Under the pieces are notes generated by a model. That model was not told where the DNA came from and did not search any database. It worked only from the letters and a program-made list of their open reading frames with translations. DNA of 64,000 bases. Origin: Paenibacillus sp. JJ-223 (GTDB lineage Bacteria > Bacillota > Bacilli > Paenibacillales > Paenibacillaceae). Position 1 is the first letter of the stretch. Every line of letters begins with the position of its first letter. Below are positions 25,723 through 35,130 of this stretch, piece by piece. Both the position numbers and the translations under genes were made by a program. The stretch spans positions 62,001-126,000 of the forward strand of contig NZ_CAKMMP010000016.1 in assembly GCF_927798175.1 (NCBI RefSeq), given 5' to 3'.

Positions 25723-27486
25723 CTATTTTCCATTTTCCACGTCCAGCACCGCCCGATCCACAAAGGTGACGGCCCTCTCCGCCGGAGCGTGAAGCTCAAA
25801 CACGATCAGTTCGTTCCCACCCGGACGAAGCAAGGGAGCTGGCACGTACAACGTCTGCTGCGGCCCTTTGTTCCAGTAACGCCCCAGATTAAATCCGTTG
25901 ATAAACGCAGCCCCCTTCGTCCAACCATCCAGCCGCAAAAACGTATCCTTGGCTTCATTCACGTCAAACTGCCCCCGATAAAAACACGGTCCCTCGGCGC
26001 TCTCAACCCGTTCGAATCGCAATCCGGACAGTTCGGACAACGGCAGGCAATGGATCGTCCAATCGTACAAAAATTGAAACCCATGCCGCACGCCTTCCGT
26101 GATGCCTTTAGGGTCCTTCAGATACGGCCCGTAATTGATGCGTCCCATGTTTTCCACCAGAATGGCGATGTCGGCACCTTCCTCCGGCACGGCAAAGGAA
26201 ACCGACAATTCGGCATTGCCCCGTTCCAATACTCCCCGGTATGTCCCGTTCACAAAAATGAGCGCCCTGTCCCGCACCTCCTGCACCACCAGCTCCTGCT
26301 CCTCCCTTGGGCCAGTGATCCGTGTACGGTACAAAATAAAGCCAACATCCTGGCCCAGCTTCTCCATCGGCTCCGGGCAATTGCGCCGCACCGCTGACGA
26401 AAGCGCATCCAGCTGCGTAAACAGCGGCGCCTGTTCCGGCAGTTCCACCTTCCCGTACGCCATCGTGCCGACCGGTTCGGGAAGCTCCAGCTCTCCGAGC
26501 TCGATATGCCGCCCGATGACCTCTCTTACCGCATAGAATTTGGCGGTCGGTTCCCCCGATTCGCTCAGCGGCGAATCGTAATCGTAGCTGGTGACGGTCG
26601 GTTCGTACCGTTCTTTCTCCTGGCAGTTGGCTCCATTATAAAACCCAAAATTCGTGCCGCCATGGAACATGTAGACATTCACCGAAGCTCCGGCAGACAG
26701 CATGGCATCCAGAACCTGCGCCACATCCGCCGCATCCCTGACATGGTGCCGCTCACCCCAATGATCGAACCAGCCGTTCCAAAATTCCATACACATCAGC
26801 GGTTGGTCCGGCTGATATACACGCAGCTTGGAGAATGCGCCTTCGCTGCCCGAACCGAAATTAACCGTTGCCAGTTGGCCCGGTACCGAACCTGCCTGCA
26901 GCATGGCATCCGTCGGTCCGTCCGAGGTGAACAGCGGCACGTCCATCCCATGCCTCAGCATGCTGTCCCGCAAATGGGACAAATAACGGGCATCGTTCCC
27001 GTAGCTGCCGTATTCGTTCTCGATCTGCAGCGCAATGATTGGTCCGCCTTGCGTGCTGAGCAGCGGCTTCAACTTGGGCAGCAGCATATCATAATACCGG
27101 TCCACTCTCTCCAGGAACCGGCTGTCCGCGCACCGCAGCGGCATGCCCTCTTCCGCGAGCAGCCAGGCGGGCAAACCGCCGAATTCCCATTCCGCACAAA
27201 TATACGGGCTGGGCCGAACGATGACGTGCAGCCCCATGCTGCCGGCCAACCGGACAAAGCGCTCGACATCGGCCAGCCCATCGAAACGAAACTTGCAAGG
27301 TTCCGGCTCATGCAGGTTCCACGGCACATACGTTTCGACCGTGTTGAAACCGCAAGCCTTCAGCTTCAGCAGGCGATCCTCCCAATATTCGGGGACCACC
27401 CGGAAATAATGGATCGCGCCGGAAATGATCCGGAAGGGGCGATCCTCCCAGAGGAATTGCCCGTTTTCAATCTGCAGGACCGTCAT
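25723..27486 (-). CDS. GH35 beta-galactosidase
   Basis: A 587-residue enzyme with the GH35 barrel. HYFRVVPEYWEDRLLKLKACG starts the fold. The acid/base Glu158 is in LQIENEYGSYG and the nucleophile Glu234 in MCMEFWNGWFDHWG, followed by YMFHGGTNFGF. Two jelly-roll domains follow, ending in ELIVFELHAP. It removes terminal beta-galactose, frequently beta-1,3-linked in this family. It is cytoplasmic (no signal peptide). The ATG at 27486 overlaps the upstream fucosidase stop (ATGA), so the two enzymes are made together, pointing to a substrate bearing both fucose and galactose. Confidence 0.95.
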   Translation of the reverse strand: MTVLQIENGQFLWEDRPFRIISGAIHYFRVVPEYWEDRLLKLKACGFNTVETYVPWNLHEPEPCKFRFDGLADVERFVRLAGSMGLHVIVRPSPYICAEWEFGGLPAWLLAEEGMPLRCADSRFLERVDRYYDMLLPKLKPLLSTQGGPIIALQIENEYGSYGNDARYLSHLRDSMLRHGMDVPLFTSDGPTDAMLQAGSVPGQLATVNFGSGSEGAFSKLRVYQPDQPLMCMEFWNGWFDHWGERHHVRDAADVAQVLDAMLSAGASVNVYMFHGGTNFGFYNGANCQEKERYEPTVTSYDYDSPLSESGEPTAKFYAVREVIGRHIELGELELPEPVGTMAYGKVELPEQAPLFTQLDALSSAVRRNCPEPMEKLGQDVGFILYRTRITGPREEQELVVQEVRDRALIFVNGTYRGVLERGNAELSVSFAVPEEGADIAILVENMGRINYGPYLKDPKGITEGVRHGFQFLYDWTIHCLPLSELSGLRFERVESAEGPCFYRGQFDVNEAKDTFLRLDGWTKGAAFINGFNLGRYWNKGPQQTLYVPAPLLRPGGNELIVFELHAPAERAVTFVDRAVLDVENGK

Positions 27487-28949
27487 GCCCTCGCCTCCTT
27501 CGCGGTGCTTCTATATATGCCAAACCCGGATAATGTCGGGCACCACCGGGATTGCTCTATAGTCAGACGAACAGCGTCAGCCTCAACTGGATCAAAACAG
27601 CAAATTCGTTTGTAACCCACCACGGTTCCGCAGTAGATCTCCTGCCATGATCCATCGCAAGTACGCGCGTCCAGTCTGAATCGTTCGATCCGCTGGCCGG
27701 ATCGGATATGTTCCATCAGCACGATTCGGTCAAAGATCGCCCTTCCCGGCAGTTCCAGCTGCAACCATGCCTGCTCCGTGCCCTCGCGAGGGGACCAGTA
27801 TGTCTGCTTGTCGCCGTCCAGCACCATGGCGGGTGTATGCTTCTCACCCCGGGCTTCCGATGCTTCGGCACGTGCTAGTAACGCCAGATTGTCCCTGAAC
27901 GTCTCCCTCAGATGATTGCCCAGCTCGTTCAACCGCTCCAGATCGCGTTCATGGATCAACCCCCGCTTGTCAGGCGGCAGGTTCAGCAAAAAGGTGGCAT
28001 TGCCGCCAACCGCCCCATAATAGACGGCAAGCAATTCCTCCAGCGACTTGACCTGGTCATCCTCGCTGGCATGATAGAACCAGCCGGGACGGATCGACGT
28101 GTTCACTTCGGCCGGATACCAGATTAACCGCGAATGGCGCCGGATCACCTCCCGGCTGCCAAGATCGTCATCCTGCGTGCCGATGCGGCTGGCGAATTGT
28201 CCGTCATCCACCTGCTGCGATTCGGCCTGAATCTTCTCATTATCCTGCATATGCGCAGGGACGACGCTCCATTCCGAAGAACGCACACATCCGGCTTCAT
28301 TGCCGCACCAGCGCACGTCCGGACCGCAAACCGAAATGACCGCCCCCGGCTGAAGCTCGCGAATAAGCGCATAGTACGCTGGCCAGTCGTATTCCTGCCG
28401 TTTGCCGTTTGGTCCTTCCCCGCAAGCACCGTCAAACCATACGCAGAACAGCTCGCCGTAACCGGTCAACAGTTCACGCAGCTGGTTCAGGAAAAACGCG
28501 TTGTAACGCGCCGAATCACCGTATGAAGGCTCATGCCGATCCCATGGGGAAAGGTATATGCCGAAACGCAGCCCGCCTTCGCGGCACGCCTCCGCGACCT
28601 CGCGAACGAGGTCGCCTCTCCCTTCGCGCCACGGGCTCGCGGACACGGTATGATCCGTGTGCTTGCTTGGCCATAAGCAGAATCCGTCATGGTGCTTGCA
28701 GGTCAGGATCAGCCCGGTCATGCCGGCCGACTTGCACGCTCGCACCCACTGGCGCGCATCCAGTTCCGTGGGAGCAAATAACGCCGGATCCTCGTCTCCC
28801 GTTCCCCATTCGCGATCCGTGAACGTGTTTACCGTAAAATGTATGAACGCGTAGAATTCCATCTCCTGCCAAGCCAGCTGCCGTTCGGATGGAACGATCC
28901 GTGCCGCCGCTTTGATCCAATCGCTCGCAGGTGTTCCCGAATGTACCAT
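27483..28949 (-). CDS. GH29 alpha-L-fucosidase with C-terminal F5/8-type module
   Basis: A 488-residue GH29 enzyme of the type lacking a signal peptide. The barrel has EFYAFIHFTVNTFTDREWG, LTCKHHDGFCLWPS and CVWFDGACGEG (the Asp is the expected nucleophile). The last ~130 residues form a discoidin-like (F5/8 type C) domain. This shape fits GH29 subfamily B, whose members prefer alpha-1,3/1,4-fucose on Lewis-type structures next to galactose. The coupled GH35 gene supports that, but it remains inference. AAGGAGG precedes the ATG at 28949. The AraC-type regulator at 29181 diverges from it. Confidence 0.92.
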   Translation of the reverse strand: MVHSGTPASDWIKAAARIVPSERQLAWQEMEFYAFIHFTVNTFTDREWGTGDEDPALFAPTELDARQWVRACKSAGMTGLILTCKHHDGFCLWPSKHTDHTVSASPWREGRGDLVREVAEACREGGLRFGIYLSPWDRHEPSYGDSARYNAFFLNQLRELLTGYGELFCVWFDGACGEGPNGKRQEYDWPAYYALIRELQPGAVISVCGPDVRWCGNEAGCVRSSEWSVVPAHMQDNEKIQAESQQVDDGQFASRIGTQDDDLGSREVIRRHSRLIWYPAEVNTSIRPGWFYHASEDDQVKSLEELLAVYYGAVGGNATFLLNLPPDKRGLIHERDLERLNELGNHLRETFRDNLALLARAEASEARGEKHTPAMVLDGDKQTYWSPREGTEQAWLQLELPGRAIFDRIVLMEHIRSGQRIERFRLDARTCDGSWQEIYCGTVVGYKRICCFDPVEADAVRLTIEQSRWCPTLSGFGIYRSTAKEARA

Positions 28950-29180
28950 GCATGCCCTCCTCCTTTTCCGTACCGCAATGGTGGGCTAACCCCTTGTATC
29001 TATCATAAAAGCCGAGATTGCCAATCACCATTCACAAAACGTCCGGCTTTTTGACCTTTTGTGCCATTTCATCCTCAGCGGACTACCTTTTCTGCGACAT
29101 GCGCCAAGCGTCAAGTTCATCTTTTACAGCCTACATCCGAGTGATATAATCTTGGCAACATGACCGTTGGGGGCGACGAA

Positions 29181-30086
29181 ATGTACACTGACGTGATTTT
29201 TCCGAATATGACCAACACGCTGCACATTACGGGCTGCCATTTCGGCGCCAAACCGCCCGGTTGGCGATATCCCAGACATCACCATCATTTGTATGAAATC
29301 ATGTATTGCCAGGCCGGAACAGCTAGGCTGAAGCTGCAGCATCTCGAGATCCGGCTTCGGCCCGGAGATTGGCTGTTCATTCGTTCGGGTACCCGGCACG
29401 AAATGGAGAATATGGCCGAAAGCGAGGATTGCTTTCGTTTCTTCGACATACACTTCGATATGGACGATTACTCCATACGCAAGACGCTGAGCCAACGCGA
29501 ATACCATCTTCTTCCCGCCTCCATGGCGGAAATGGCTGGGTTGACGGAATACGTCGCACACATCGAACGGGAGATGCAGCCCAGTTTGGCGTCTGCAGGC
29601 GAGATGCCCGCCGCGGAGACGGAACGACGCCTGACGCTGAACCCTGTCCAGAAAATCGCGCTCCAGGCCTACATTCTGCTCATTATTCAGGAAATTCTCC
29701 GACTGGCCGTGAAGGTAGAAGAGGAGTCGATGGCCGCCGAACCGCTGCATTCGACCATTCATAAAGCCGACACGGCCCATCTCATTGAAGAGAAGCTGCA
29801 GCACCTCATCTCGGGCGACGGCTCCATAAGCCAGGCAGCGGACGAACTGAATCTGAGCCGCAGCCAATTCACCAAAGTGTTCAAAGAAATATACGGCATA
29901 TCACCACGCCAGTACCTCACTGAAACCAAACTCAACCGAGCCAAGCAAATGCTGGTAAGCACAAGCAAAACGGTCGAGGACATCGCCGATGAGCTCGGCT
30001 ATCATTCCGTCAGTCATTTCTCCAGGCAGTTCAGGCGGGGCACGGGATTATCGCCCAACCAGTTTCGCCCGCGGCCTCGGGCCTGA
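29181..30086 (+). CDS. AraC-family transcriptional regulator with cupin sensor domain
   Basis: A 301-residue soluble regulator. The N-terminal cupin has PRHHHHLYEIMYCQAGTARL and RPGDWLFIRSGTRHEM. A linker leads to a C-terminal double helix-turn-helix with DELNLSRSQFTKVFKEIYGISP and ADELGYHSVSHFSRQFRRGTGLSPNQFR. The ATG at 29181 follows GGGGG by seven bases; the frame is open seven codons further. It is transcribed away from the GH29-GH35 operon across a ~230-base intergenic region and is the likely local regulator, responding to a released sugar through the cupin pocket. Confidence 0.92.
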   Translation: MYTDVIFPNMTNTLHITGCHFGAKPPGWRYPRHHHHLYEIMYCQAGTARLKLQHLEIRLRPGDWLFIRSGTRHEMENMAESEDCFRFFDIHFDMDDYSIRKTLSQREYHLLPASMAEMAGLTEYVAHIEREMQPSLASAGEMPAAETERRLTLNPVQKIALQAYILLIIQEILRLAVKVEEESMAAEPLHSTIHKADTAHLIEEKLQHLISGDGSISQAADELNLSRSQFTKVFKEIYGISPRQYLTETKLNRAKQMLVSTSKTVEDIADELGYHSVSHFSRQFRRGTGLSPNQFRPRPRA

Positions 30087-30171
30087 GGGGATTGTACGGA
30101 AGAAAGGAATGAAAGTCTCTCCCTGCATTCGCCGTAGGAGGCGTCGACGGGGATGCCCCTCCTAGAAATAA

Positions 30172-30199
30172 CGAAAAAAAGACACCTCAAGGGTGTCTG
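30172..30199 (-). terminator. Rho-independent terminator after the small membrane protein gene
   Basis: On the minus strand AGACACC and GGTGTCT pair around a five-base loop and are followed by seven Ts. It serves the minus-strand gene ending at 30249. Confidence 0.85.
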
Positions 30200-30248
30200 A
30201 ATGGCAGGCCTTTGCTAAAATGCAGGGGCCTTTATGTGAACTGTTTTA

Positions 30249-30440
30249 TTATTTTTTGCGCCGTGCCTTCGTCATGCGGGTATACATAATAAGTGCAGCG
30301 ATGATCATGGCAATCATGGCGAGATTGCTGGCTGCCTCATGCGACAGGCCAAAGAGCAGGGCCAAGTTGGTCACCAGGCTTCTCGTAATCAGCGCCACCG
30401 CAATCAACAGGATCGGACTCCAGAAATTGTACCTTCTCAC
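30249..30440 (-). CDS. Small two-span membrane protein of unknown function
   Basis: A 63-residue protein with two hydrophobic segments (about residues 8-30 and 38-54) and a basic tail (TKARRKK). It starts at a GTG (30440) with GGGAGG nine bases upstream and is followed by a clear terminator. It resembles small uncharacterised Bacillales membrane proteins. It lies about 100 bases downstream of the large GH3 gene and could share its transcript. No function can be assigned. Confidence 0.75.
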   Translation of the reverse strand: MRRYNFWSPILLIAVALITRSLVTNLALLFGLSHEAASNLAMIAMIIAALIMYTRMTKARRKK

Positions 30441-30546
30441 GTTTCGCGACCTCCCGGAACAGTTTGTTCAGCGTTCAGCCCTCTCACGGATTCCTCCATA
30501 GCAGCATTTATATGATCATGTTTCGCGTCACAGGCGACAAGCTGCT

Positions 30547-33333
30547 TTAAACCAGTTTAAATTCAATCCAATCGATCTGCAAACCTGGCTTGGTGAAGTC
30601 CAGCGTCAATTCGTACACGCCTTCCTCCAGCTGCACTTTCACCAGGCGCTGCCGGATCCATTTGCCTTCCGTTCCGTTCGTCTGGATGGTCGTCATCAAT
30701 TGGCCGCCCAGCAGCACGTTGCAGGCGCTTTGGGCCAGCTCCGGTTCCGGCGACATGATTTGCACGATGATCCGGTATTCGCCGGCCTGAGTCACGTTCA
30801 TGCGCACAGGCTCGCCTACTGCCGGCTTCACTTGAGGATCGTTCGCCAATGCCTGCGCACCTTCCGCAGACAGGGCTGAATCAGCTTTGAACGCGGCAAC
30901 CGTCTCGTTCAATTCCAGTTTTCTGGAGATGACCGGGGCGTCCAGAATAAACGTCAAAATGTTTTTGGCCGAGCGCTGAAGCTCACCGCGCGTCAATGTG
31001 CCGTTCTCCAACGACTCCAGCGTGTTGTCGTCCCATCCGTTGATCTCCGCGCCATAGTTCGGCACAACCATGTACAGATCGTTCTGGGCGCGGATCATCC
31101 AGTTGGTGTATTTACGGTCGGCTGCTCCGCCTTGAACGACATCATTCATGATCGCCCACCAGTCGGTCATGACAATACCCTCAAAGCCCCATTCTCCACG
31201 CAAAATGGTTGTGTTCAGATCGTAGTTCGAAGCTGCCCAGTGTCCGTTAACCGGATTGTAAGACGTCATCACGGAGTTGGCTCCGCCTTCCTTGACGGCA
31301 ATTTCGAAGCCTTTCAAGTAAATCTCGCGGAGCGCACGCTCGGATACGACGGCATCCACTTTGCTGCGGTGTTTCTCCTGGTTGTTGCAGGCAAAGTGTT
31401 TCAGCGTGGCGTTCGATCCGCCCTTCATAATGCCACGCGTACAAGCCGCCGCGAATTGTCCCGAAATGAGCGGATCTTCCGAGAAATATTCGAAGTTGCG
31501 GCCGTTCAGCGGGCTGCGGCGAATGTTGAGGCCAGGGCCGAGCAGCGTGTCGATCTGGTTTCGGAGCAGCTCTTGACCTTCCATCACGTACAATTCTTCC
31601 ACCAGCTGTGTATTCCATGTGGCTGCCAGCAGTGTTCCGATGGACACCTGCGTGGCCTTCTCGCCGCTGTCCATACGGATGCCGGACGGGCCGTCGGCTG
31701 TACAAGCCACCGGGATCCCAAGCTTGAACAAGCTATCGCTCACGCCGCCGAATGCCGAGGCCGTTCCCGACGTAACGAGCGGACTGCTCATGCCTTCACC
31801 GCGGATCAAGGTTGCAAGATCCTGATCGCTCAATTGGGCGACGAAGGCTTCCAGGCTCACTTTGCCATCCTTCACATCCTGAAGCTTGTACCCTTGGTCC
31901 CCGGTCTGCTCCAACGTCGCCGGCAGACGCTGTTCGATCCGCTGAGCCATGTCGACCTTGCGTTTCGGAGCCTCCACATAGGTCAGCTCATATGACCCGT
32001 CTTCCTTGCGCGCTCCCGGTTTCATGCGTGTGAACGACTCGACGGGTGCCATCGCTTCTTCAAGCTGCTCGACAACCCGTACGGACTCCACGACGTAGCC
32101 TTCCTGCCCATCGACCTTCACATGTTCCGTTTGTTTGACGCTGGTTCCGACATGCAAACGGTATGTTCCTTCTTCCATTACATAAGCGGAAGCATGTCCG
32201 GTCACCCCGGCGTCATCGTAAGAAGCCATGGAATCTACCGGGAAGCTGATCGTCAGCGTCTGCGATTCTCCCGGCTGCAGCAAGCTTGTTTTGCCAAAGG
32301 CAACCAACGCTTTGACAGGCTGTCCCAATTTACCCTGAGGAGCTTCGTAGTACACCTGCACAACTTCTTTGCCAGCATGGACAGAACCCGTGTTGGTTAC
32401 CGCAGCTTTGATCTCAATGCAAGTTTTGTCGTTCTTGGCTACGACTTGGGCTTCTTCGGTCTCTACTGCAAATGTGGTGTAAGAGAGGCCGTACCCGAAT
32501 TCAAACTGGACCTTTTCCGGTCGAAACGTTTCGAAATATCGGTACCCTACATAAATATCTTCCTGGTACAAGTTCTTGAATTCATTTCCGTAATTGCTGG
32601 TCGAAGGGTAGTCATGGATCGAATAAGCAATCGTATCCGTCAGTTTACCGCTTGGCGTCACTTCGCCGACCAGAACGTCCGCAATCGCGTTTCCGCCTTC
32701 CATGCCGCCGTGCCACGAGTAGATCACGCTTTGAATCGGGTTGACGTAACTCTTGTCATCCAGCCAGCTCATGTCGATGATATTGGATACGTTCAGGACT
32801 ACGATCGTTTGTTCAAAGTGGTTGGTAACCAGCTTCAGCATCGATTTCTCGTCTTCCGTCAATTGATAGCTTCCCGGCGCGTCAGCGTTATCCTGGTCTT
32901 CCCCCGCCGTACGGCCGATGACAATGATTGCTTTATCCGACTTCGCTCTTGCCTGAGCCACCAATTCATCCGTCAGCGGCATTTCCTTCTGGTTCCACGG
33001 CTCTGCCGCCCAGACTTTGCCACCATCATCGAACGGATTCTGCTCAATCCATTTTTCGTAAACGGCCGCGAGTTCCTCATTGACGCTGATCTGTTTTTTG
33101 CTGCGCAGCCCATCCAACAAGTTGGTCGTATAGGCGACATGCACACTACCGCCGGAACCTGTTCCGCTGCGATAATAATTCACTTGAATTCGGCCAAAAA
33201 CTGAAACGTTTTCGGATTTTCGAATAGGAAGTGAATCTCCGTTATTTCTAAGCAAAACGGCCCCTTCGGCAGCAACCGTCCGGCTAAATTCTGCAAACCC
33301 TTCCAAAGGAACACCAATCTGATTTGTGCTCAC
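30547..33333 (-). CDS. Circularly permuted GH3 beta-glycosidase with C-terminal carbohydrate-binding-like domain
   Basis: A 928-residue GH3 enzyme whose domains are swapped. The C-terminal-type alpha/beta sandwich comes first (about 10-290; VIGRTAGEDQDNADAPGSYQL). A fibronectin-III-like domain follows (FGYGLSYTTFAVE onwards), and only then the barrel (GEGMSSPLVTSG, KHFACNNQE, nucleophile Asp ~724 in GIVMTDWWAI). The last ~100 residues look like a CBM6/35-type beta sandwich. Permuted GH3 beta-glucosidases are known. AGGAGG lies eight bases before a GTG at 33333, preferred over the upstream ATG. Cytoplasmic by prediction. Confidence 0.93.
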   Translation of the reverse strand: MSTNQIGVPLEGFAEFSRTVAAEGAVLLRNNGDSLPIRKSENVSVFGRIQVNYYRSGTGSGGSVHVAYTTNLLDGLRSKKQISVNEELAAVYEKWIEQNPFDDGGKVWAAEPWNQKEMPLTDELVAQARAKSDKAIIVIGRTAGEDQDNADAPGSYQLTEDEKSMLKLVTNHFEQTIVVLNVSNIIDMSWLDDKSYVNPIQSVIYSWHGGMEGGNAIADVLVGEVTPSGKLTDTIAYSIHDYPSTSNYGNEFKNLYQEDIYVGYRYFETFRPEKVQFEFGYGLSYTTFAVETEEAQVVAKNDKTCIEIKAAVTNTGSVHAGKEVVQVYYEAPQGKLGQPVKALVAFGKTSLLQPGESQTLTISFPVDSMASYDDAGVTGHASAYVMEEGTYRLHVGTSVKQTEHVKVDGQEGYVVESVRVVEQLEEAMAPVESFTRMKPGARKEDGSYELTYVEAPKRKVDMAQRIEQRLPATLEQTGDQGYKLQDVKDGKVSLEAFVAQLSDQDLATLIRGEGMSSPLVTSGTASAFGGVSDSLFKLGIPVACTADGPSGIRMDSGEKATQVSIGTLLAATWNTQLVEELYVMEGQELLRNQIDTLLGPGLNIRRSPLNGRNFEYFSEDPLISGQFAAACTRGIMKGGSNATLKHFACNNQEKHRSKVDAVVSERALREIYLKGFEIAVKEGGANSVMTSYNPVNGHWAASNYDLNTTILRGEWGFEGIVMTDWWAIMNDVVQGGAADRKYTNWMIRAQNDLYMVVPNYGAEINGWDDNTLESLENGTLTRGELQRSAKNILTFILDAPVISRKLELNETVAAFKADSALSAEGAQALANDPQVKPAVGEPVRMNVTQAGEYRIIVQIMSPEPELAQSACNVLLGGQLMTTIQTNGTEGKWIRQRLVKVQLEEGVYELTLDFTKPGLQIDWIEFKLV

Positions 33334-33862
33334 CCGTTTCCCCTCCTGATTATCATCTCCATACCCATGAATCTCGATCTCGTTGACTGAAGCCGAGTAA
33401 TTCACCTGTATCTAGTCTCATATTACCAGATTCCATGGCGGAAAATAAATACGAAAACGTTTTTCTTAGAAACTTCATTAATATTGTTCATAAATCGGAC
33501 GTTCTCCGGCTGACAATTAGGACTTGCATGGCTATTCAAAACACGAGATTATATTAAGAAACTTGAGAAAAAAACCGATTTACTATGGAGATGTTTCAAT
33601 GTTTGATATGATGGTTAGGTTTAGTAGTCTGTTTTGATTTGCATGATTTCTTTGTTTGGTGCAGCATCACACCTAGCCCGAAAGCAAGTCATTATTTATG
33701 GGGGCCGCGGCCCATACATAAAAAAGGCATCATTCGATGCGCGTTCAAGGGAAATGGTCCTTGTTAAAATGGGCTTTTCCTCTCATTACGGGAATTTTAC
33801 GGCTTCACTGGAACGTATATATACTTATTTTTATAATGTTGGGGAAGAAGGTTGTATATCTC
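33334..33862. other. Intergenic stretch between permuted GH3 and response regulator genes
   Basis: AT-rich in its left half. It holds a GAAAACGTTTTTC palindrome (33453-33465) upstream of the GH3 gene that could be a LacI/CcpA-family operator, although it misses several cre positions. A GC palindrome (TATGGG...CCCATA, 33697-33716) also lies here. I see no convincing gene. Confidence 0.4.
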
Positions 33863-35044
33863 ATGATCAGAGCATTGTTGGTGGACGACGAGAAACTTGC
33901 TATTTTAGTTCTGACCAAACAACTTTTAAACATTTTGCCCGATGTCGAAATCGTGGACAGCTGCACCAATCCGCTACAAGCCATCGAACAGGCGAAAATA
34001 CACAAACCTGACGTGATTTTCCTGGATATCGTCATGCCGGAGGTGAACGGGATGCAAGCAGCAGAGATGATGCAAGCGGCGAGCCCGCAATCCGATATTG
34101 TTTTCGTAACCGGCTATGACCGTTATGCGATTGATGCTTTTGAAATGAATGCCCTCGATTACGTGCTCAAACCGGTTCAAGCCGAGCGCCTGGCCAAATC
34201 GATGAAACGTGTGATGGAACGTATGACGCTGACGAAATCGCTGCCCAATGAGCCTGCAGGCCAGATGATCTGCTGTTTCAAGACGCTGCGTCCAGCCTAC
34301 GTCCCAAACGGACCGAACCGCGAAGCGGGTCAGGCCCAATTTCGCTGGCGCACAACCAAAGCTCAGGAGCTGTTCGCCTACTTGCTGCATAATCGCAACC
34401 AGTTTGTCAGCAAGGACCTGCTCATTCAGGAGTTTTGGCCCGACCAGGATTTCAAAAAAGCATCGACTTATCTGTACACTACCATATACCATATCCGCAA
34501 ATGTCTTGAACAAGCGGGCATGCCTGTGGAAATTGTAAATGCAAGCGGCGGCGAAGGGTATACGCTTCATACGCTGCAAGTAATCATTGACGTGGATCGA
34601 TTCGAACAGGGAATCCGCAATTTGGGCGAAATCACGGAAGAAAACTACGAAGAGCACTACCAGCTGAACCAGCTGTATGTCAACGACTATCTGGCAGACC
34701 ATGATTACCACTGGGCAGAAGGAGAACGTCAGCGGCTGCGGCTGCTCTGGCTCCATCACTCCATGAATCTCGTCCAGTTCTACATCCAGGCAGGCAAGGT
34801 TCACGAGGCGATCAATGAGTATAAACGAATCCTCGGCGTTCACCCTTATAGTGAAAAAACGCATCTGGGACTCATCGGACTCTATGTGGATCTGGGCGAG
34901 CATGATGCAGCGACGGCTCATTATCAGGAAATGAAAGACTTGTACTGGGAAGAGCTTGGCATTACGCTGCCCGCTACTTTTGAGGAATGGTCTGTCGAGC
35001 AGGCCGGCATCGAACCCCAGAAGCGCTCTCTAAAGCAGGCATAA
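33863..35044 (+). CDS. Response regulator with winged-helix and BTAD (SARP-like) output domains
   Basis: A 393-residue regulator. The receiver domain (1-120) has acidic pair LLVDDE, phospho-acceptor Asp55 in VIFLDIVMPEVNG, and a conserved Lys in YVLKPVQ. A winged helix follows (about 155-235: RTTKAQELFAYLLHNRNQFVSKDLLIQEFWP), then a bacterial transcriptional activation domain of TPR-like helices (about 245-380). This combination is found in Bacillales regulators paired with membrane kinases, but no kinase gene is adjacent. The ATG at 33863 begins the conserved receiver; the ribosome site AGAAGG is modest, and the frame is open upstream. Confidence 0.88.
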   Translation: MIRALLVDDEKLAILVLTKQLLNILPDVEIVDSCTNPLQAIEQAKIHKPDVIFLDIVMPEVNGMQAAEMMQAASPQSDIVFVTGYDRYAIDAFEMNALDYVLKPVQAERLAKSMKRVMERMTLTKSLPNEPAGQMICCFKTLRPAYVPNGPNREAGQAQFRWRTTKAQELFAYLLHNRNQFVSKDLLIQEFWPDQDFKKASTYLYTTIYHIRKCLEQAGMPVEIVNASGGEGYTLHTLQVIIDVDRFEQGIRNLGEITEENYEEHYQLNQLYVNDYLADHDYHWAEGERQRLRLLWLHHSMNLVQFYIQAGKVHEAINEYKRILGVHPYSEKTHLGLIGLYVDLGEHDAATAHYQEMKDLYWEELGITLPATFEEWSVEQAGIEPQKRSLKQA

Positions 35045-35130
35045 ATTGCATTGTTGAGTTTTTGTAGATGTTCATTCCTTACACTAAAGAATGAATCGTC
35101 ATTCTTGAATCAAAGGAGCATTTCAATTCC

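Noticed and set aside
33697..33716. TATGGG-GGCCGCGG-CCCATA palindrome as a terminator or operator
   Set aside because: No T run follows, the neighbouring genes diverge so no terminator is needed, and no known operator matches.
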